Assembly (NCBI RefSeq): GCF_004027225.2
Contig: NC_044278.2
Span: forward strand, 80,302,923 to 80,366,922
Direction: 5' to 3'
Length of the DNA: 64,000 nt
Source of the DNA: Strigops habroptila
Lineage: Eukaryota; Chordata; Aves; Psittaciformes; Psittacidae
Within the stretch, counting starts at the first letter, position 1, and the number at the start of each line of letters is the position of its first letter. The notes under the pieces are model-generated. The model did not search any database, was not told the origin of the DNA, and saw only the letters and a program-made list of their open reading frames with translations. The translations under genes and the position numbers were made by a program. Positions 14,490-28,030 of the stretch are shown piece by piece.

Positions 14490-15150
14490 ATACAAGGTAT
14501 TAATGGCAGCACTAACTAGTGTCCAGCGGATGGGCCTTTGTGCAACCTTTCTTGATATATCCTTACAGTTTGACAGCAACCCACTGAAACCATTCTTCCA
14601 AGCTTTACTTTTGCACCTAGCTATGCAGCCACCTTACAGTGGGATCATCTAGATCCCTAGCTTCTGCGTGAAACTGTCATGTGAAATGGTGCCTGAAGCC
14701 TTTCAGTGGTCAAAAGAAATCATATCTGCTGCTTCTTCTTTATCCATCACCCTGTTACCCTGTCATAAAGTCAAATAATTTGGTTTGACATGATCTGTAA
14801 TGGGCAAATTGATGAAGACTGTTATTTTTCATTTTGCTTTCAATGAGTTTATTATGGTACTTTTATAGGAATGTAAGTTAGGATAAACTCTATATAGTTT
14901 CCTGGTCTACTTTATTCCCCCTGGTTTTCAAGAATTAGTGCTATTTTTGCCCTTTTACAGTCTTTTGGAACTTCATCCATTCTGCATGAGTTCTCAGATA
15001 TAAATGCTAATGGCTTTGAAATGGTCCCATTCTGTTTGCTGAACCTCCTACTGTGAATTTTACTTGGCTGAGCAGGTTTGAAAATGACTCATGAATCTCT
15101 TCCCTCTTCTTTTTCTCATACTACAATGATTCTCACTTCTATTTCCGTAT
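14490..15150 (-). mobile_element. Ancient CR1/L3-like LINE reverse-transcriptase remnant
   Basis: The antisense order of an old CR1/L3-type RT survives: CAGTTTGACAGCAACCCACT, CTATGCAGCCACCTTACAGT, TCACCCTGTTACCCTGTCAT, TTTGGTTTGACATGATCTGT, TTTGCCCTTTTACAGTCTTT and AATGCTAATGGCTTTGAAAT. It is more diverged than the other CR1 copies and of a different subfamily. The right edge is uncertain, anywhere from about 15090 to 15150. No open frame persists. Confidence 0.75.
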
Positions 15151-18100
15151 GTTAATTGTGTTAACCAATTAGGCTTTTTAGTGAAGTAGAGGCTAGTTCC
15201 TCACTCCTTCACAGGGCAGTGTATCAGTTTTTGATTTAGGAAAATGCCTAATTGGTTGCAAGGCAATGCAGAGAGAACCAACGGCCAGTTTCTACCTCAA
15301 AGTCTTCTCAGTCCACGTATCTTGGTCAGCACTGTTCCTATCCCTTCACTTCTTTTCTGTACTCTCCACAATTGGTTTTTACATCTATCCCATTGATCAA
15401 GGCTTCACAATAGTGGATGTACCTTCACCTACTTCCTAAGAGGGTCTACAAGCAGATGCATCCACCCTGGCTGCAAGTCCTGCAAATCAAGGCTAAGACC
15501 TTGGGTAAATGAATCAATCTGCCTTCCCACCACTATTATTCTGGTCTGTGGTTCCTACACATTATCTTCTCCCTTCTCCCTTGCAAAAGCACTATTTCTC
15601 AATTCATCTGAAAAATTTTACCTACCCGGCTGCTCCACCCCACTCTTACTCACATTTATTCTCTTCATTTTACCTGATGCACATGAATGTACTCAACATC
15701 CCCAATGGGAATCTAACTTTCCTGTTCTGTTATGATTGTAACTACTCATAGTACATGATTTATTCAAGAACTCTTACCTCAATCTCATGCTTCTTTTCCT
15801 AGCTGATCATAACTAGCCCTTGATTTTTGAGACTTTTTTCCCCTCAGAATTACTGGAGTGATGTATAATCATTCAGGTTTTCAGCTGATGTTCATTGGTC
15901 TGATTTCTTTAAATTCTCTATTTTTAGAATACTCTCTTGTTAATATCATTAGCAAACCCTCAAAAAGCTCTCAGGATGACCCTATAAATATTCAGTGCAA
16001 AGACTGTTGTGTTTAGATTTTTGCATGATATATGTCCATGCCATTTTCCTTTGCAAAGATATTTCTGATAGATTATATTTATTCTTACAATGCTAACAGA
16101 AAGGAATGAAAAAACCCACCACATTTAAACAAACAGGTATTTCTTGATTATGAAAATGGAGACATGTTTTTATCTCATGTTTTTATCCAGCTCCTTTCAT
16201 CAGCCTTCTCTGTTAGGAATTCAAACTTGAAGTATGCTTTTTTCCCTACTGTACTTTAAAAGTAGGTTACTTCTCTTACGGTCACAATCATCCATGATCT
16301 TTTCTCAAATTCTAGCCACTCCTTGAAATTGTTTTGCACTATTCCACAATTGTTTTACCTGGGTTTACATTCTTACTATGTTATTCAGGTACATGTTCCC
16401 AAAGCCGCTGAGGTCAATATAGGTATCAATCTTAAATGGTAGATCAGTAGCCTTATTACAGTATTTTTCTTGTCTTTCTGCTGCTGCAATATACTGTCAT
16501 CTGAAAATTTTGTTGAGGAAGAGAGGAAAGAGGAAGATCTAAAACAGCAATTGCTTTAGGGGAGGCACAAAACCAATACTATATAGAAAATTAAGAACTA
16601 ACGTGTGAAAACCAAAAATATTCAAGAGGCAGATTTCTCACATGACTCAACTCATTAAATACAGCCATACTAAGACAACTATGAAGTCACAGCTTCTAAG
16701 CTGTATTACTGAGCAATACTGACACCAAAAAGCAATCATCAGATACTTCTTAATAAATTGTTAAGAAATGTTGAGAAAAGGAAAAATAGAAAAAAAAAAA
16801 AAGGATAAATAAAGTGAATAATTTCAAAGGTAATAACTTTTGTATATTCACCTTTTATACAGCTCCCTGGGAAACAACAGTAAGTGCCCACCCAGAAGGC
16901 CATGCAAAATCAGAAGGTGTCTAAATATTTTTTATGTTAATGAAAAAGCCCACTTAGTGGTAACAAATTGAGCATATCTCCATTTGTAAGCATGATTAAG
17001 AAATAGCTGAAACTGAAGAGTAGCAATAATAGTGAATGTCATTAAAAACTCCTTGTTAGCAAATACTTGTTGTCTAATTAATTTCATTGGTATTATATGT
17101 GTAAATAAAACAAGTGGTATTAGGCCCAATGACATCTCTTAGGCTATGAAATAACCTCCCAAGGGAGGCTGGTATAAGCTCCATCACTTAACACACTAAA
17201 ATGCTGCAATATAAAATACTAAAAAAGTGTTCTAATGGACAGCATCTAAAATATTAAATGATTCACCGTGAAAGGCCTTTTCCATTTCGATTTCTCTGAG
17301 TCAAGGATCTAGAAAACTGATTAATTTCCAGGGACTATCACCCACATTTCATTCACCAGCAATTTCTATTATCACTACAAAAACAAAGTGAGTAATAAAG
17401 ACACCAGTGACATTTTGCTAATTATCTGTAATTAAAAGGCAGATCTTTTATTCTAATGCTGCTATGACATACAACAATTTCTGAAAAACACTGATTTGCA
17501 TGTAATTTTATTTTAGTAAAAATATGTTGCAATAAATTTCAATGGTTGTCTGTAGAAATAAAAAGTTAATTTACGTTTATTAGTTTATGTTCTCATTCTA
17601 ATCTAGTATGAGAATACAGACCCAATGCAAGTCTTTCATATAATTAGACGATGCAAGACCAAAGGTCTTCTCTTGCATTATTAAAAAAAACTAGGGAATA
17701 TATTAACTACGAATGGTTTGATCTGTCACGTTCCTGTGAATGAGATTTATAGCTGCATATACAGTAATTTATAATCTGGAAGTAAAGAAACCAATTTGTA
17801 CTAAAAAAATGAAAGCATTGAATAGAAGTGTTTTTCAGACACTTCGGTTGCTCATAATTTTATCTAGTCTATCATATTTATCTAGTTTAGGAGGGTTCTT
17901 TAGAGTTCTGCTTAAAAGTTCTGCACAACTTTACTTTTATATTATCCATGAAAAATACAGCAGTATATCAACTTCCAACAAAACCACCCAGTCAAAAAAA
18001 TTCAGTTAAAGGAATTCAACTAACTAAACTTAATTCACAACATAAACACAAATTTTTAAAATAAATCAAATCTTTGAAGTTGTAGGGCACATATCTAAGT

Positions 18101-20673
18101 TTTACTTATGATAACATTATGACCTAGTTCCACTCAGAACATGGGTAGAGAAGTGAAAAATAAGTGGGAACATCTCTTATATTCCATACATAAAATCAAT
18201 ATTTGTTAACTTGAATTTATCTACATGTGCACAAGATTTGGTGAGGCTTACTCAGAATGTGAAAAAATATAAATAATGAGACTGATGAAAACAGAGGCAA
18301 CAGAAATGAAAGTTCAAAAAGATATGCTAATAATAAAACATCCATGTTAGGTAGTATTCCAATCAGAACTAGCATCTAGTAGAATATCTGCTATCAGAAA
18401 CACACAATCAAAAAATAAGTCTTAAAGAGGGTGAAATTTCCTTTTTTTATATAACATTAAGGTTATATAAAGTTTCTCACAATTCTCATGAATGCAAACT
18501 CTTTCAAGCAGGTAAAATTTTTGTCTATCTTGACAAAATTTTAAATTAATTGTATAACTTTATTAAATACATAAAGTGTTCAAGTCTACAAGTATCTTTT
18601 TAGGAATTACAAAAATGTAACAAAATAATTTAAAAACCAATTAACAATGTTTTGTTTCTGTATTGAAATTGCTGAAAGGCACGCTTTCTTCTAACTTTTC
18701 TTGTTGCACTAAAAATGTTTGCCTTGCTTCAGGTTTTTTAATATAGCTTTCTACTGACTTAAACGATGAGAAATGTGTATTTCACCTTATGTTTTGTTTT
18801 GAGCTTTGTTTTCCTTTTTTCCACATTTCCCTACCACTGCTGCTGACCACACTCACTCATTGCTGTTCTCAGCCAGAAGCTTTATTCTGTACTTTCCCAG
18901 TGTCCTAGCTTGCCTATGCTATTGTTTATATTTTTAATTGTAGGAACTGGTCTTGCACATACCAAGGTCATCAGGAGTTTGGAACTGAATGGAGTAACAA
19001 TGGAGTCCGGACTTCACTTAGAAAACTGAGCAACAGTCTTGTATTAAAGTTTTAAATGACACTAAAAGGTACTCTCATAAATTCATTTGGAGTTGAGAGG
19101 TTGGCAGGAAGACATACATGGTCAAAAATAGACTCTGAATGAGACAGGTCAGAAACAGTGATGGAGAGCAAAAAGGAAAAAAAAAATCACAAAGCAAGGA
19201 AGGAAAGGAAAAAGAGAAAGTAGAACTGCAGGAAGAAGGAGAAAGAATACAAAGCATTCTATTAAAGGAGTTAACAGTAACATTAAGCAAGCTGGTTTAT
19301 TTATAACCATTTTTAATTTTCATACCATTTGGTTTAATTAAAATAAAAGAATCCTAAACCAGCAGCCTTAATCACATCTGACCAATGAAGAAATTTTGAG
19401 AAAGAATTATGTTTCCTGTTTTTTATTTTAATCTGAAATACTGATCCTGTTTGTATAAAATGTTCTGATTTGATAATGTTCAGAACCCAAAATTTAGTAT
19501 CACTGAATTTAATACTGACTTTTAAACACATTTTATATTAAAGTTGAAGTTCCTTATCATATGGAATCTCCAATTTTGTGTATTTTCTTTTGCTTTGCCA
19601 TGCATATTATTTATCTCTTTGTGATCTATGAAGAACTTACAAAGAACTCGTTAATACTTGTCTTCTCGAAAGTGTATTGACATTAGTACACAGCGACGCC
19701 TAGGTAGCCAAGCTAGCTGTAATGAACGAATCAATCACATCATTGAATAAAAATTGAAGAAGGCCATTTTTCCAAATAAAAAACCTTAATCTGCCCAATA
19801 GAAGGGTGGCTGTACAACCAAAGAAAAAGATCACTTTCCAACATCAGATTAGGAGAGATGTTTTGAGTAACTCTTTGGTAATACCCTTTGATATTAACTT
19901 TGTTATGTTTGATAGCAATGATGTAATAAAAGTTCACTGACTGTCAGATGCAATTCTAAAGGTAAAATCCCAATGGTTTAAGAAGTTACCACCTTTAGCT
20001 GTTAGTTTAAGGCTATATGAAAATAATCTTGAATTATAGTTTTTTGATTACTCAAGCTAGCCTGCCTTAGTGCACTTTAAGAAATCTGATGAGAATACAC
20101 TGCTGCTAACATGGCTCAGTGCTAACTTTTTAACTGTCTGAGTTGAATTCCCAATAGGCTATCTCTCCATACCTCTATCTTCAGTCTGAAAAAGTGAACA
20201 AAATAATGTTTTCCCTTAAGCAGTACTATCTCCCATCTCAGAAGAGTATGAGACATGCATAAACACCAAGGACTAGCCCATACCTATTTAACACTCGTAA
20301 ACATATCAGTAACTGGAATACCAGTCTCTGCCCTCTGAGGTCCTAGCCAGTATACTAGGTTCAAAATCCCTCTTTTATTTATTTCTTCGCAGCATAATAA
20401 AAATTGAATTATTTTCTGCCAAGTAAATAGTGCAGCTTTGAAAGAAACACTTTTTGCCACCATCTTCCTCACATCCTGACAGTGAGGTCACTCTTCAGAA
20501 ATAGGAGCTCTTGGTTTAAATCAGTGAGTCAGTGAACACGAAATTTGAGACACTAGTACCAGCGAAGATAGTGAAATCCGATGATGATTCTTTAAGACAT
20601 ACACGCCTATAACTTTTGCTCCAATGTGATGATACTAGCTTCTGAATGACTCACCTTCCTATCTTGTGATAGT

Positions 20674-20688
20674 TATATATATATATAT
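20674..20688 (+). repeat. (AT)n microsatellite
   Basis: A short AT dinucleotide run of about seven units. Confidence 0.7.
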
Positions 20689-23600
20689 CTCTAATGATAT
20701 AAACATGTATTTCTTGGTGAAGAGATTTATTCTATAAGTAGAAAACTGAAAAGTAATAATGTAATGTACCATAAAGAAATATAATAACTTTCTCTTTATG
20801 ACACCATATTATATGTACTATAAGGCCTTTGTAGTTAAGATTCAGCCCCATTTCAAATCTCACCTATCTTTAATTAGGTAAATATGAGGCCATTCTCCAT
20901 CTAAAATTCATCTCAGCTTTCTAAACTCAACTAGCTTGGGTTTTAGCTTATAACATAAATGGGTTTTGATTTTTTCTTTAGTAGTTCACTTCCATGTGAT
21001 TCCAAAGAAGCTTTGTTTTGCTTTAAGGTCAGTAGTTGTTATCACTTCCAGATAAATTAAGACATCATTTCTGGTGACTGCAACCATTCATAGTAGCATT
21101 CATAGCAGCACTTTCTATTTCAAAATGAATGACTAATAAACAAGCCTTTATCATCATTATTTTTCCCCCTAAATGGTAACATATACTTCATAACGAGCTT
21201 TTGCAGCCTCACTGACAATGGGAGGATCCTGGCACCCATCTCTTCCTTGCAACATTTTTTGTTCTGTAGTTTGTTTACCTTCCAGCTTTCTCAACAGATA
21301 TTTTACCCTTCTCCAAGTTCCACCAGAATCCCAAATTGGAATATGACTGCAGATCCCAACAGCTCCCAGAAAAGCCTATTAGGAATCTGGATTAACACTT
21401 GGATCTTTAGAAGCTGTACAAATTAAATGTCTTCTGCACTGATCTGAAATAGCATTCACCCACTCCTCCTTTTTTGATTAGCCTCTTGGATAACATATGT
21501 ATTCTCAAAACAACAATGAAATAGAATCAGAAATTGCAAACAAAAGAAGTTCAGGATCTTGTAAGCAAGAACATGAATGGCTGTGCATAGATTATAGAAA
21601 CTATGCAACTGTGACAAGAACAACGGTACTATAACATTTGGTTTTCATTTTGGTGGCCATTTGAAAACCCTTGTAGTTTTACTATATATAAAAAGACACT
21701 AACTAAACTATGAAGATAAATCCATCTGACTTCTATTTTCCTGTATCAGCTGGGCTTGGATATCATCCCAAATCATGGTTTAAAAGATAGTAGAGTAAAA
21801 TAATTCAGCCTACACCTCTTTTTAAATAGAACATGACTTTTTCTTAATAGAAAAAAATAAGAGATGAATATTTCTTTTACATGGAATTCAAGCCTGTACA
21901 CTCCTAACATAAAAAGACATTTCTGTGCAGCCTGTGCAGGCCACCAAAGCTTCAGGTACATTTCAGAATTTAATTTCTAAATGCTTTTACTCCATAGCAG
22001 CATGCTCCATGAAGTTAGATACACTGGTTCCTACTTTGAAGCTCCAAATTCCTTCCTTTCACAGCATAGGACGTTCAGGTCACTAGCCCAGCTTTCTTGT
22101 ATAGCACTCATAGGCAAGGATGCCTAAAAGCATCTAAGATATCTAACTTTAAACAGCTAAGTTATTTATTGCCTACAGCCTTTGTCTGTAACAGCATTTC
22201 TCTTCAAAGCCCATACAGCCTTAACATTGTAAGCCTTTTTGTGAATTTCACGTATTAGAGTAATACTGTTTTTATCTTTTTCTCTTTCAGGAACGGTGCC
22301 AAAACACTTACTTTTCTTGAAACCCTCTTGTCCAAGGAAATGCATGTTTTGGTTTATATCTCATGTTTTAATGTATCTATTATGTGTTAACACTGATAAT
22401 TAATAGACTAAGGCTGGTCCTTTACCACTTTCAGGGATTATAGAAAATACATTCAATCTTTGAATCTTGGAGAAGTTAGCAGCTTTGCCTCCTGTTACTG
22501 TCAGACCTGTTCATCCCAGAAATCAGTGAAGGTTTGAAGAATGTACTTACCCTGAACACACATATGAAAGTTTATGAATGAGAAACAGCTCTAATTTAAA
22601 ACTGTGCTTGCAGACAGATGCCATGAATTATTTTTAGTTGTTACGGTAACATCTTGGGTAGAGGCCTAGAAAGCACTTACGTATATACTTGTACATATAA
22701 ATCCAAAACTGAGATTCGCAAAATCTTCCCTCAGTTTCTGCATAACCATTTAAATTCTGCAGGTTCCTCACATGGTTTGAGTTTAAATGAGTGCCTAGAA
22801 GTGCAACAGTCTTAAACAGCAAAGTAATTTGGCCCAAGCCTAGCTGTTGATCAACAATTAAGCAGTCCTCTGCCTTTGTCCGTGACAGGATCAGTCTCAT
22901 AGGCAGTGTAAGGCACGAAATGCAGGTGTGGCAAATCCTGTCTTTTGAAATAGGTCAGTGGAAGTGGCAGGCTATCAAATGTTACATCAGGGAATAGCTA
23001 ATTGATAAAAATACCTGCCCAATGATAAATGATGGGATCAGGTTCCTCACAAAATGGAATGACATTTCTTGTAAAACAATCTAATGGTCATATGGTTCTC
23101 CCAGGAAGAAACTCATTTATCATTTTATGGTGCAATAAACTTTGAAGTTCTTGCTGCAATAGCTGGTGCCTCTTTGAGAAATGAGATGGAAAGCATATGC
23201 TCTCAAAACAGACCATCCGCTGTTTAGGCTGGCTCTTTCTAGAGAGAGATTTGAATCCCTCAGGGAAAGGATGGTATTCAGCCCAAACACCTATTTCTTT
23301 CCCAAACACTCCAACATCTGTACTAGTGTGTGAAAGGGCAACACCACATGGCACACTCTGCCAGAACAGTAAGAAGAGGCATCACTAATGTTTCATTAAG
23401 GTCCTTCTATTGCACTTTGAGAAGGGGTTAATTCTGCTCACATGTTTTAGGCTTGCTCAGTGCAATTGTAATTGATTAGGCTAATGGGGACATTTAACAT
23501 AAACATGCCTGATCTAAACAGGTGGGATTCAACCTGCCAGAATCTAAGGTTCTATAATGTAGATGGTCTACATGTTAACAGAAATTCAGGGGCTTCTATT

Positions 23601-23738
23601 ACCTTAGTAGACAGATATTTTGTCCAGTCAATGGACTCTAGAAAGCTATTAACCACATCCTGTGAGATTGTAATGCCCTGTAAGTGTGAACACTCACATT
23701 TGATATCTGAATATCTTCAGTTCTGGATAAGCTATCTG

Positions 23739-23760
23739 TTACATCTAGCTCTAGATGTAA
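23739..23760. repeat. 10-bp perfect inverted repeat
   Basis: TTACATCTAG and CTAGATGTAA flank a two-base centre CT. Confidence 0.8.
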
Positions 23761-24352
23761 TATTATTAGATCTAAGACACCTAGTTCACACATAGACGAC
23801 AGCCCTAAAATTAAGCGAGGCTGTATCCTACCCTATCTGCATAAACAAACCAAACAAAAACCATGATGAAAAAGAGACAGTGATGTCCACGTGGCTGAGG
23901 TCACATGAGAACAGGTTCAACACTTCCAGTTGAAAAATATTCTCAGCAGGTGTGTATGTCTATAATGATAGAGGCAAAGTACAGAAGCCAGGGAATTGAT
24001 CTTACCTATTGAGCAGACTCACTAGGCATAGAGCCGGGAAAGGGGACTCTCTGATTTCATAAAATTGTACAAGTTATGAGTCTGGCCCCATTACACTTGT
24101 TTAACGATTACCTTCTTGTCTTAATGAATGGTCCCATATCAAAGGCCAGCCTCTGATTCACCCGACAATGAGTTTACTCTGCTTGAAGTCAGATAAACCC
24201 AGAACTGTACACTGGCTTTACATCAATGCTTTCCAGATCTCACTTTTTGTCTGTGAGAAAAAGGTTTTCAAGTTTTCCAGAAGATTGCTGACAACCCTTT
24301 TAAGACTTGAAAAACCAGTCAGTGAGTCAAGTTTGGTGTGATGCTAATTAGT

Positions 24353-24480
24353 AATGATAATTAGTGCTTTATATTGCCTTTTATCTTCAAAGCACTTAAG
24401 AAATGCTGATGGCATTAACTCTCACAACATCTTTAACCTTGCTGAGTATACCAACAATTGAGCAGCTGGTTAAATAAAGA
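24353..24480 (+). repeat. Possible ancient MIR-like SINE/LINE-tail remnant
   Basis: GTGCTTTATATTGCCTTTTA, CTTCAAAGCACTTAAGAAA and ATTAACTCTCACAACATC follow the order of the old amniote element tail (TTTCATCTTCAAAGCACTTTACAAACATTAA..CTCACAACA). Divergence is high; the exact family cannot be settled by eye. Confidence 0.5.
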
Positions 24481-24833
24481 GAGAACACCTCAATTTCTAG
24501 TTTCTACCTGTGCTCTGTAATATTTACATAGGCAAAGAGCTCCTGGAATAGGTTACTACCGTGAAAAGAAACTGTCCATGCTGGGAGTTCAGAACAAGAT
24601 GGATAAATTCCCTAAACTTAAAACTGATACATCTGTCCTATGTATTTATGTTGTGCTTACATTTCACAGTGTATATATGCACACTACTTTTGTGACTCCT
24701 TTCTTAGGTGCTGGAATACTCCAGAACTCCAGACAAGGCATAGGCACTTCATTCAAGGGCATAAATTCCAGTATTTATCAAAAAACCCAACAGCTAGATG
24801 CTGCGAAACATTATTTTTTCAGAGATGGCCTTA

Positions 24834-26330
24834 ATGATTCATAGAAGTGAAGGTCTGGAAAGAATCTCAAAGACCTCCATGCTCAATGCTCTTAGGGAAG
24901 ATCAGATTTTATTTTTAAAAACAAAAAACATCTTGACCAACTTTCCTTCTAGAAGCATTAACAGCAGAGCAAACCTCAAGGTTACATCAGGCTATTCAAG
25001 GAAACTTCCAAAGGTGGAAATTTCAGTACCTATCTTGGCAATCTGTTCCAGTGCTTAACAATTTTCACCCTGAAATTTTCTTCCTCATATTCAGTTACAA
25101 TTTTTGTTATTGCAACCTGTGACCAATACTTCTTGTCTTTTTACTGTGCACCTCCTACAAGAATCTGGCTCTATAAGGCCCTTTAAGGTCACTGAAGGCT
25201 GTAATTTAATTCCCTTTATCTTTCTCTTCCCTGGACCCAGCAAATCCAGTTTATTCATCCTCATATATTATATGCTCCAGACACTCAATCCTTTTAATGA
25301 CACTTTGCTGGACTAAATTTCTCTAGTACTGGGACATGCAAAGCTGGACATAATACACTAGATGTGGCCTTCAGAGTTCCAGGTAAAGGGAAATAAAAGA
25401 CTTTCTTTGATCTGCTGGCTACTCTCTTATAAATGTACCTTGTTATGAGATTGGCCTTCATGACCACGACGGCACAGCAGTGATTCACATTCAATTTGTT
25501 GTCCACCAGCACGCCAAGGTCCTTTTCTGCACTGCTGGTATGTCAGCAGCCTCTACTGCTGTGTGCAGTTGTTCTGTCTCAGACGCATGACTTTGCATTT
25601 GCCTTTGCTAAACTAAGAGGTTCCTGTCAGTCCATTTCTCCAGGATGTCAAGGTTGCTCCAAATGGCAAGCCTTTCCCTCCAGTGTACTCATCAGTGTTG
25701 CCATCCTCCCTCGCTGCCCTTCCCCTGCCATTTTAGTGTCATTCACAAACTTGCATTGTTACAGGTTTCATCATCCAGGTCATTGATGAAAGTATTAAGT
25801 AGAATCAGTCCCAATACTGGCCCCTAAGGAGTATCATTGCTAGTTAGACTTCAATCTGTTTGACCACTACCCATTAAGCCTGGTGTTCTAGGCGGTTTTG
25901 CACCCAGTTTGTAGTCCACTCAGTCTCCACTTCTAGGCTACACGTTTGTCATGGGAAACTATGTCGAAGGCCTTGCTTAATTCAAGGCAAATGGCATATA
26001 CCATTCTCTTCACCCCATACAAACAGTCAGGAATATCACAGAAGGCAATCAGTCAAGCATGCTTTGGCCTTGGTAAATCCATGCTGCCTGTTCCCAAACA
26101 TATTCTTATCCTTCGCATGCTTGAAAATGGCTTCTGTGAGGTCTTTCTCCATAATCTTCTGAGAGGCTAAAGGGAGACTGACTGACCTGCAGGTCACTGT
26201 ATCATTCTTCCTGCCTGTTTTAAAATGGATATAACATCTGCTTTTACCCAGTCATCAGGGACCTCCTTCAATCACCACGACCATTTAAAGATAGATAATA
26301 AAAGTGGCCTCAAAGTGGTATCAGTAGGCT
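24834..26330 (-). mobile_element. Old, diverged CR1 LINE, about 1.5 kb
   Basis: The antisense CR1 order is kept over 1.5 kb: a tail-like TTCATAGAAGTGAAGGTCTG, then ATCTGTTCCAGTGCTTAACA, TTGTTGTCCACCAGCACGCC, TCCAGGTCATTGATGAAAGT, CTATGTCGAAGGCCTTGCTT, CTTGGTAAATCCATGCTGCC and CAGTCATCAGGGACCTCCTT. Many substitutions and small indels mark it as older than the copies at 37 and 42 kb. It is fully degenerate as a gene. Confidence 0.9.
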
Positions 26331-26490
26331 TTTCAATCTTTCCTCATAGATAAGCTTTTTTAACCCTCTTATCATTCTTTTGATTTTCTTTGAATTCTTT
26401 CCAGTTCATCTAAAGCTTTAGAAAAACACAGTGACCAAAACAAGACATGGTGTTCCTACTATTACATACCAGTACATTCTAAAACAAAAA
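26331..26490 (-). mobile_element. Second, older CR1 fragment abutting a longer one
   Basis: TTTCCTCATAGATAAGC, CCCTCTTATCATTCTTTTGA and the following CTAAAGCTTTAG..ACACAGTGACC segment match the antisense CR1 region that corresponds to 28405-28530 of the copy at 28031. That region lies nearer the CR1 3' end than the sequence immediately to the left, so this is not a simple continuation. Confidence 0.65.
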
Positions 26491-27109
26491 GCAATATTGA
26501 TTGCTGACAAATGCTCCATTTTTGATTCATGATAGGTCCCACATCAGCTAATTGGAGACTGCAGTGAAGTCTGGTAAGGCAAAACAAAGATATTTCTGAT
26601 TCATAATATAAAGCTCAGATTACCAAGCAATGCCTTTCTCTCAGGAGAGATTCAGGTTTCTAAGATATTGAGTTCAGTGAGATCTTATGATTCATAGCAT
26701 CCATCATGATCAGAATGATAAGATTCACTGTCCTTGACCAAGAATTTTTTGACACAAAATAACTACAGATGAGCTAATAAAAATAATTCACTTGTTATAG
26801 TAGACTTGTTATCTATGTCTGCCCTACCATAAAACGTGAAAATATTCTATTTCTTCCTCTAATTAGGTCACACAAGTATCTTAATAGCTCTGTTTTAGTT
26901 AATTTTGCATTTAATGTTAGAGATTTACTCTGAATTCCAAAGTTTTTCCATTTATTTAATATAAATTTTAAATACTCAGCACAAAACAAACCCATATAAA
27001 TTAATTAATAAAAGTGATCCTTGGACAATAAAACAGAGAACACAACTAGCATTGACCATCATAACGATTGCTGAAATATGCATTTAAAATAATTTATTTT
27101 GATTCAAAA
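26491..27109. other. Intergenic spacer, no gene seen
   Basis: About 620 bases of AT-rich DNA between the older CR1 composite and the LTR. No recognised repeat or coding signal. Confidence 0.55.
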
Positions 27110-27840
27110 CGTTGTGGTGGGCTAACCTTGGCTAAGGACCAAACACCCTCCCAGTTGCTCACTCTCCCTCCTCAGTGGGACAGGGGGGAAAAGTGGGATG
27201 TGAGAACTCATAGGTTGAGACAGCGACAGGGAGATCACTTACCAGTTACTGTCACGGGTAAACCAGAGTCGACCTGGGGAAAAATGATGTCATTTACTGG
27301 CAATTAAAATAGTTGAGAAACAAATACAAACATTAAAGCTAAGCCCTTCTTGCTTCCTTTCTCAGGCACTACTTCACTTCCAATACCTCTACCTCCTCCC
27401 ACCCCCAGCAGAGCAGGGAGTGTGGTGGGATGGTTATTACATGGTGGTTTCTCTCTGTTGCTACTTCCCTCTCACACATTTCCCCTGATCCAGTGTGGGC
27501 TCGCCACAGGCTGGAGTTCCTCAGCAATGTCCACTTGCTCCATCACAGTCCCCTTCATGGCTGAAAGGGAATTTCTGCTCTGACACTTGGAGCACCTCCT
27601 TCCCTCCTCTGACCTTGGTGTTCCCTTCTCCACTCTCTGTATTGGGGGTTTGTTTTGCCTGTTCTTAAAGATGCCCTGAGGCACCATGATCTTGGCCAAT
27701 GGGCTCAGCTGTGCCCTGCGGCAGGTGGGTCTGTTTGAGTTGTCTGGACCTGGCTGTGTTTGACATGGGGCCTCTCCTCACAGGGGCCACACCCAGGATC
27801 ACCCACTGCTGAAACTTTGCCATGGACAAACTTGTACACA
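27110..27840 (-). mobile_element. Solo LTR of an avian endogenous retrovirus
   Basis: GTTGTGGTGGGCTAACCTTG at the left edge, the body segments TCACTTACCAGTTACTGTCA and GTAAACCAGAGTCGACCTGG, and the right edge CTTTGCCATGGACAAACTTG match a common bird LTR that I recognise from memory. In that family the TG-starting end is on the right, so the element reads on the minus strand. Family members often carry several CTCCAGCGTGGG-type repeats; here about one remains. The usual AATAAA has become AGTAAA. No internal retroviral sequence is present. The terminal TG is degraded, and I find no clear target-site duplication. Confidence 0.82.
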
Positions 27841-28030
27841 TTCAGATAGAAGGAACATTTAATCCTGTCCTGTCACTTAGCAGCTGACGACTTCAGATGT
27901 TCATCTGACCATCTAGTTAAAACAGCAGTTCAATTTTTCCCAGACACATACCATCAATGACAATATAGCCAGGAAATTATTTGACATGGTCTTTGTACAA
28001 GACAACTAAACAAGCAGGCTGTCATAATCT

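Larger units (their letters stand above)
15151..24352. other. Intergenic DNA, no gene seen
   Basis: About 9 kb of AT-rich DNA with short A/T runs (for example 16791-16801), an (AT)n microsatellite near 20674-20688 and a 22-bp inverted repeat at 23739-23760. The longest non-repeat open frame, 107 codons at 23472-23795 plus, shows no recognisable motif. I recognise no mobile element. Confidence 0.55.

Noticed and set aside
27110..27840. Full endogenous retrovirus at 27 kb
   Set aside because: Only one LTR is present and no gag, pol or env sequence flanks it.
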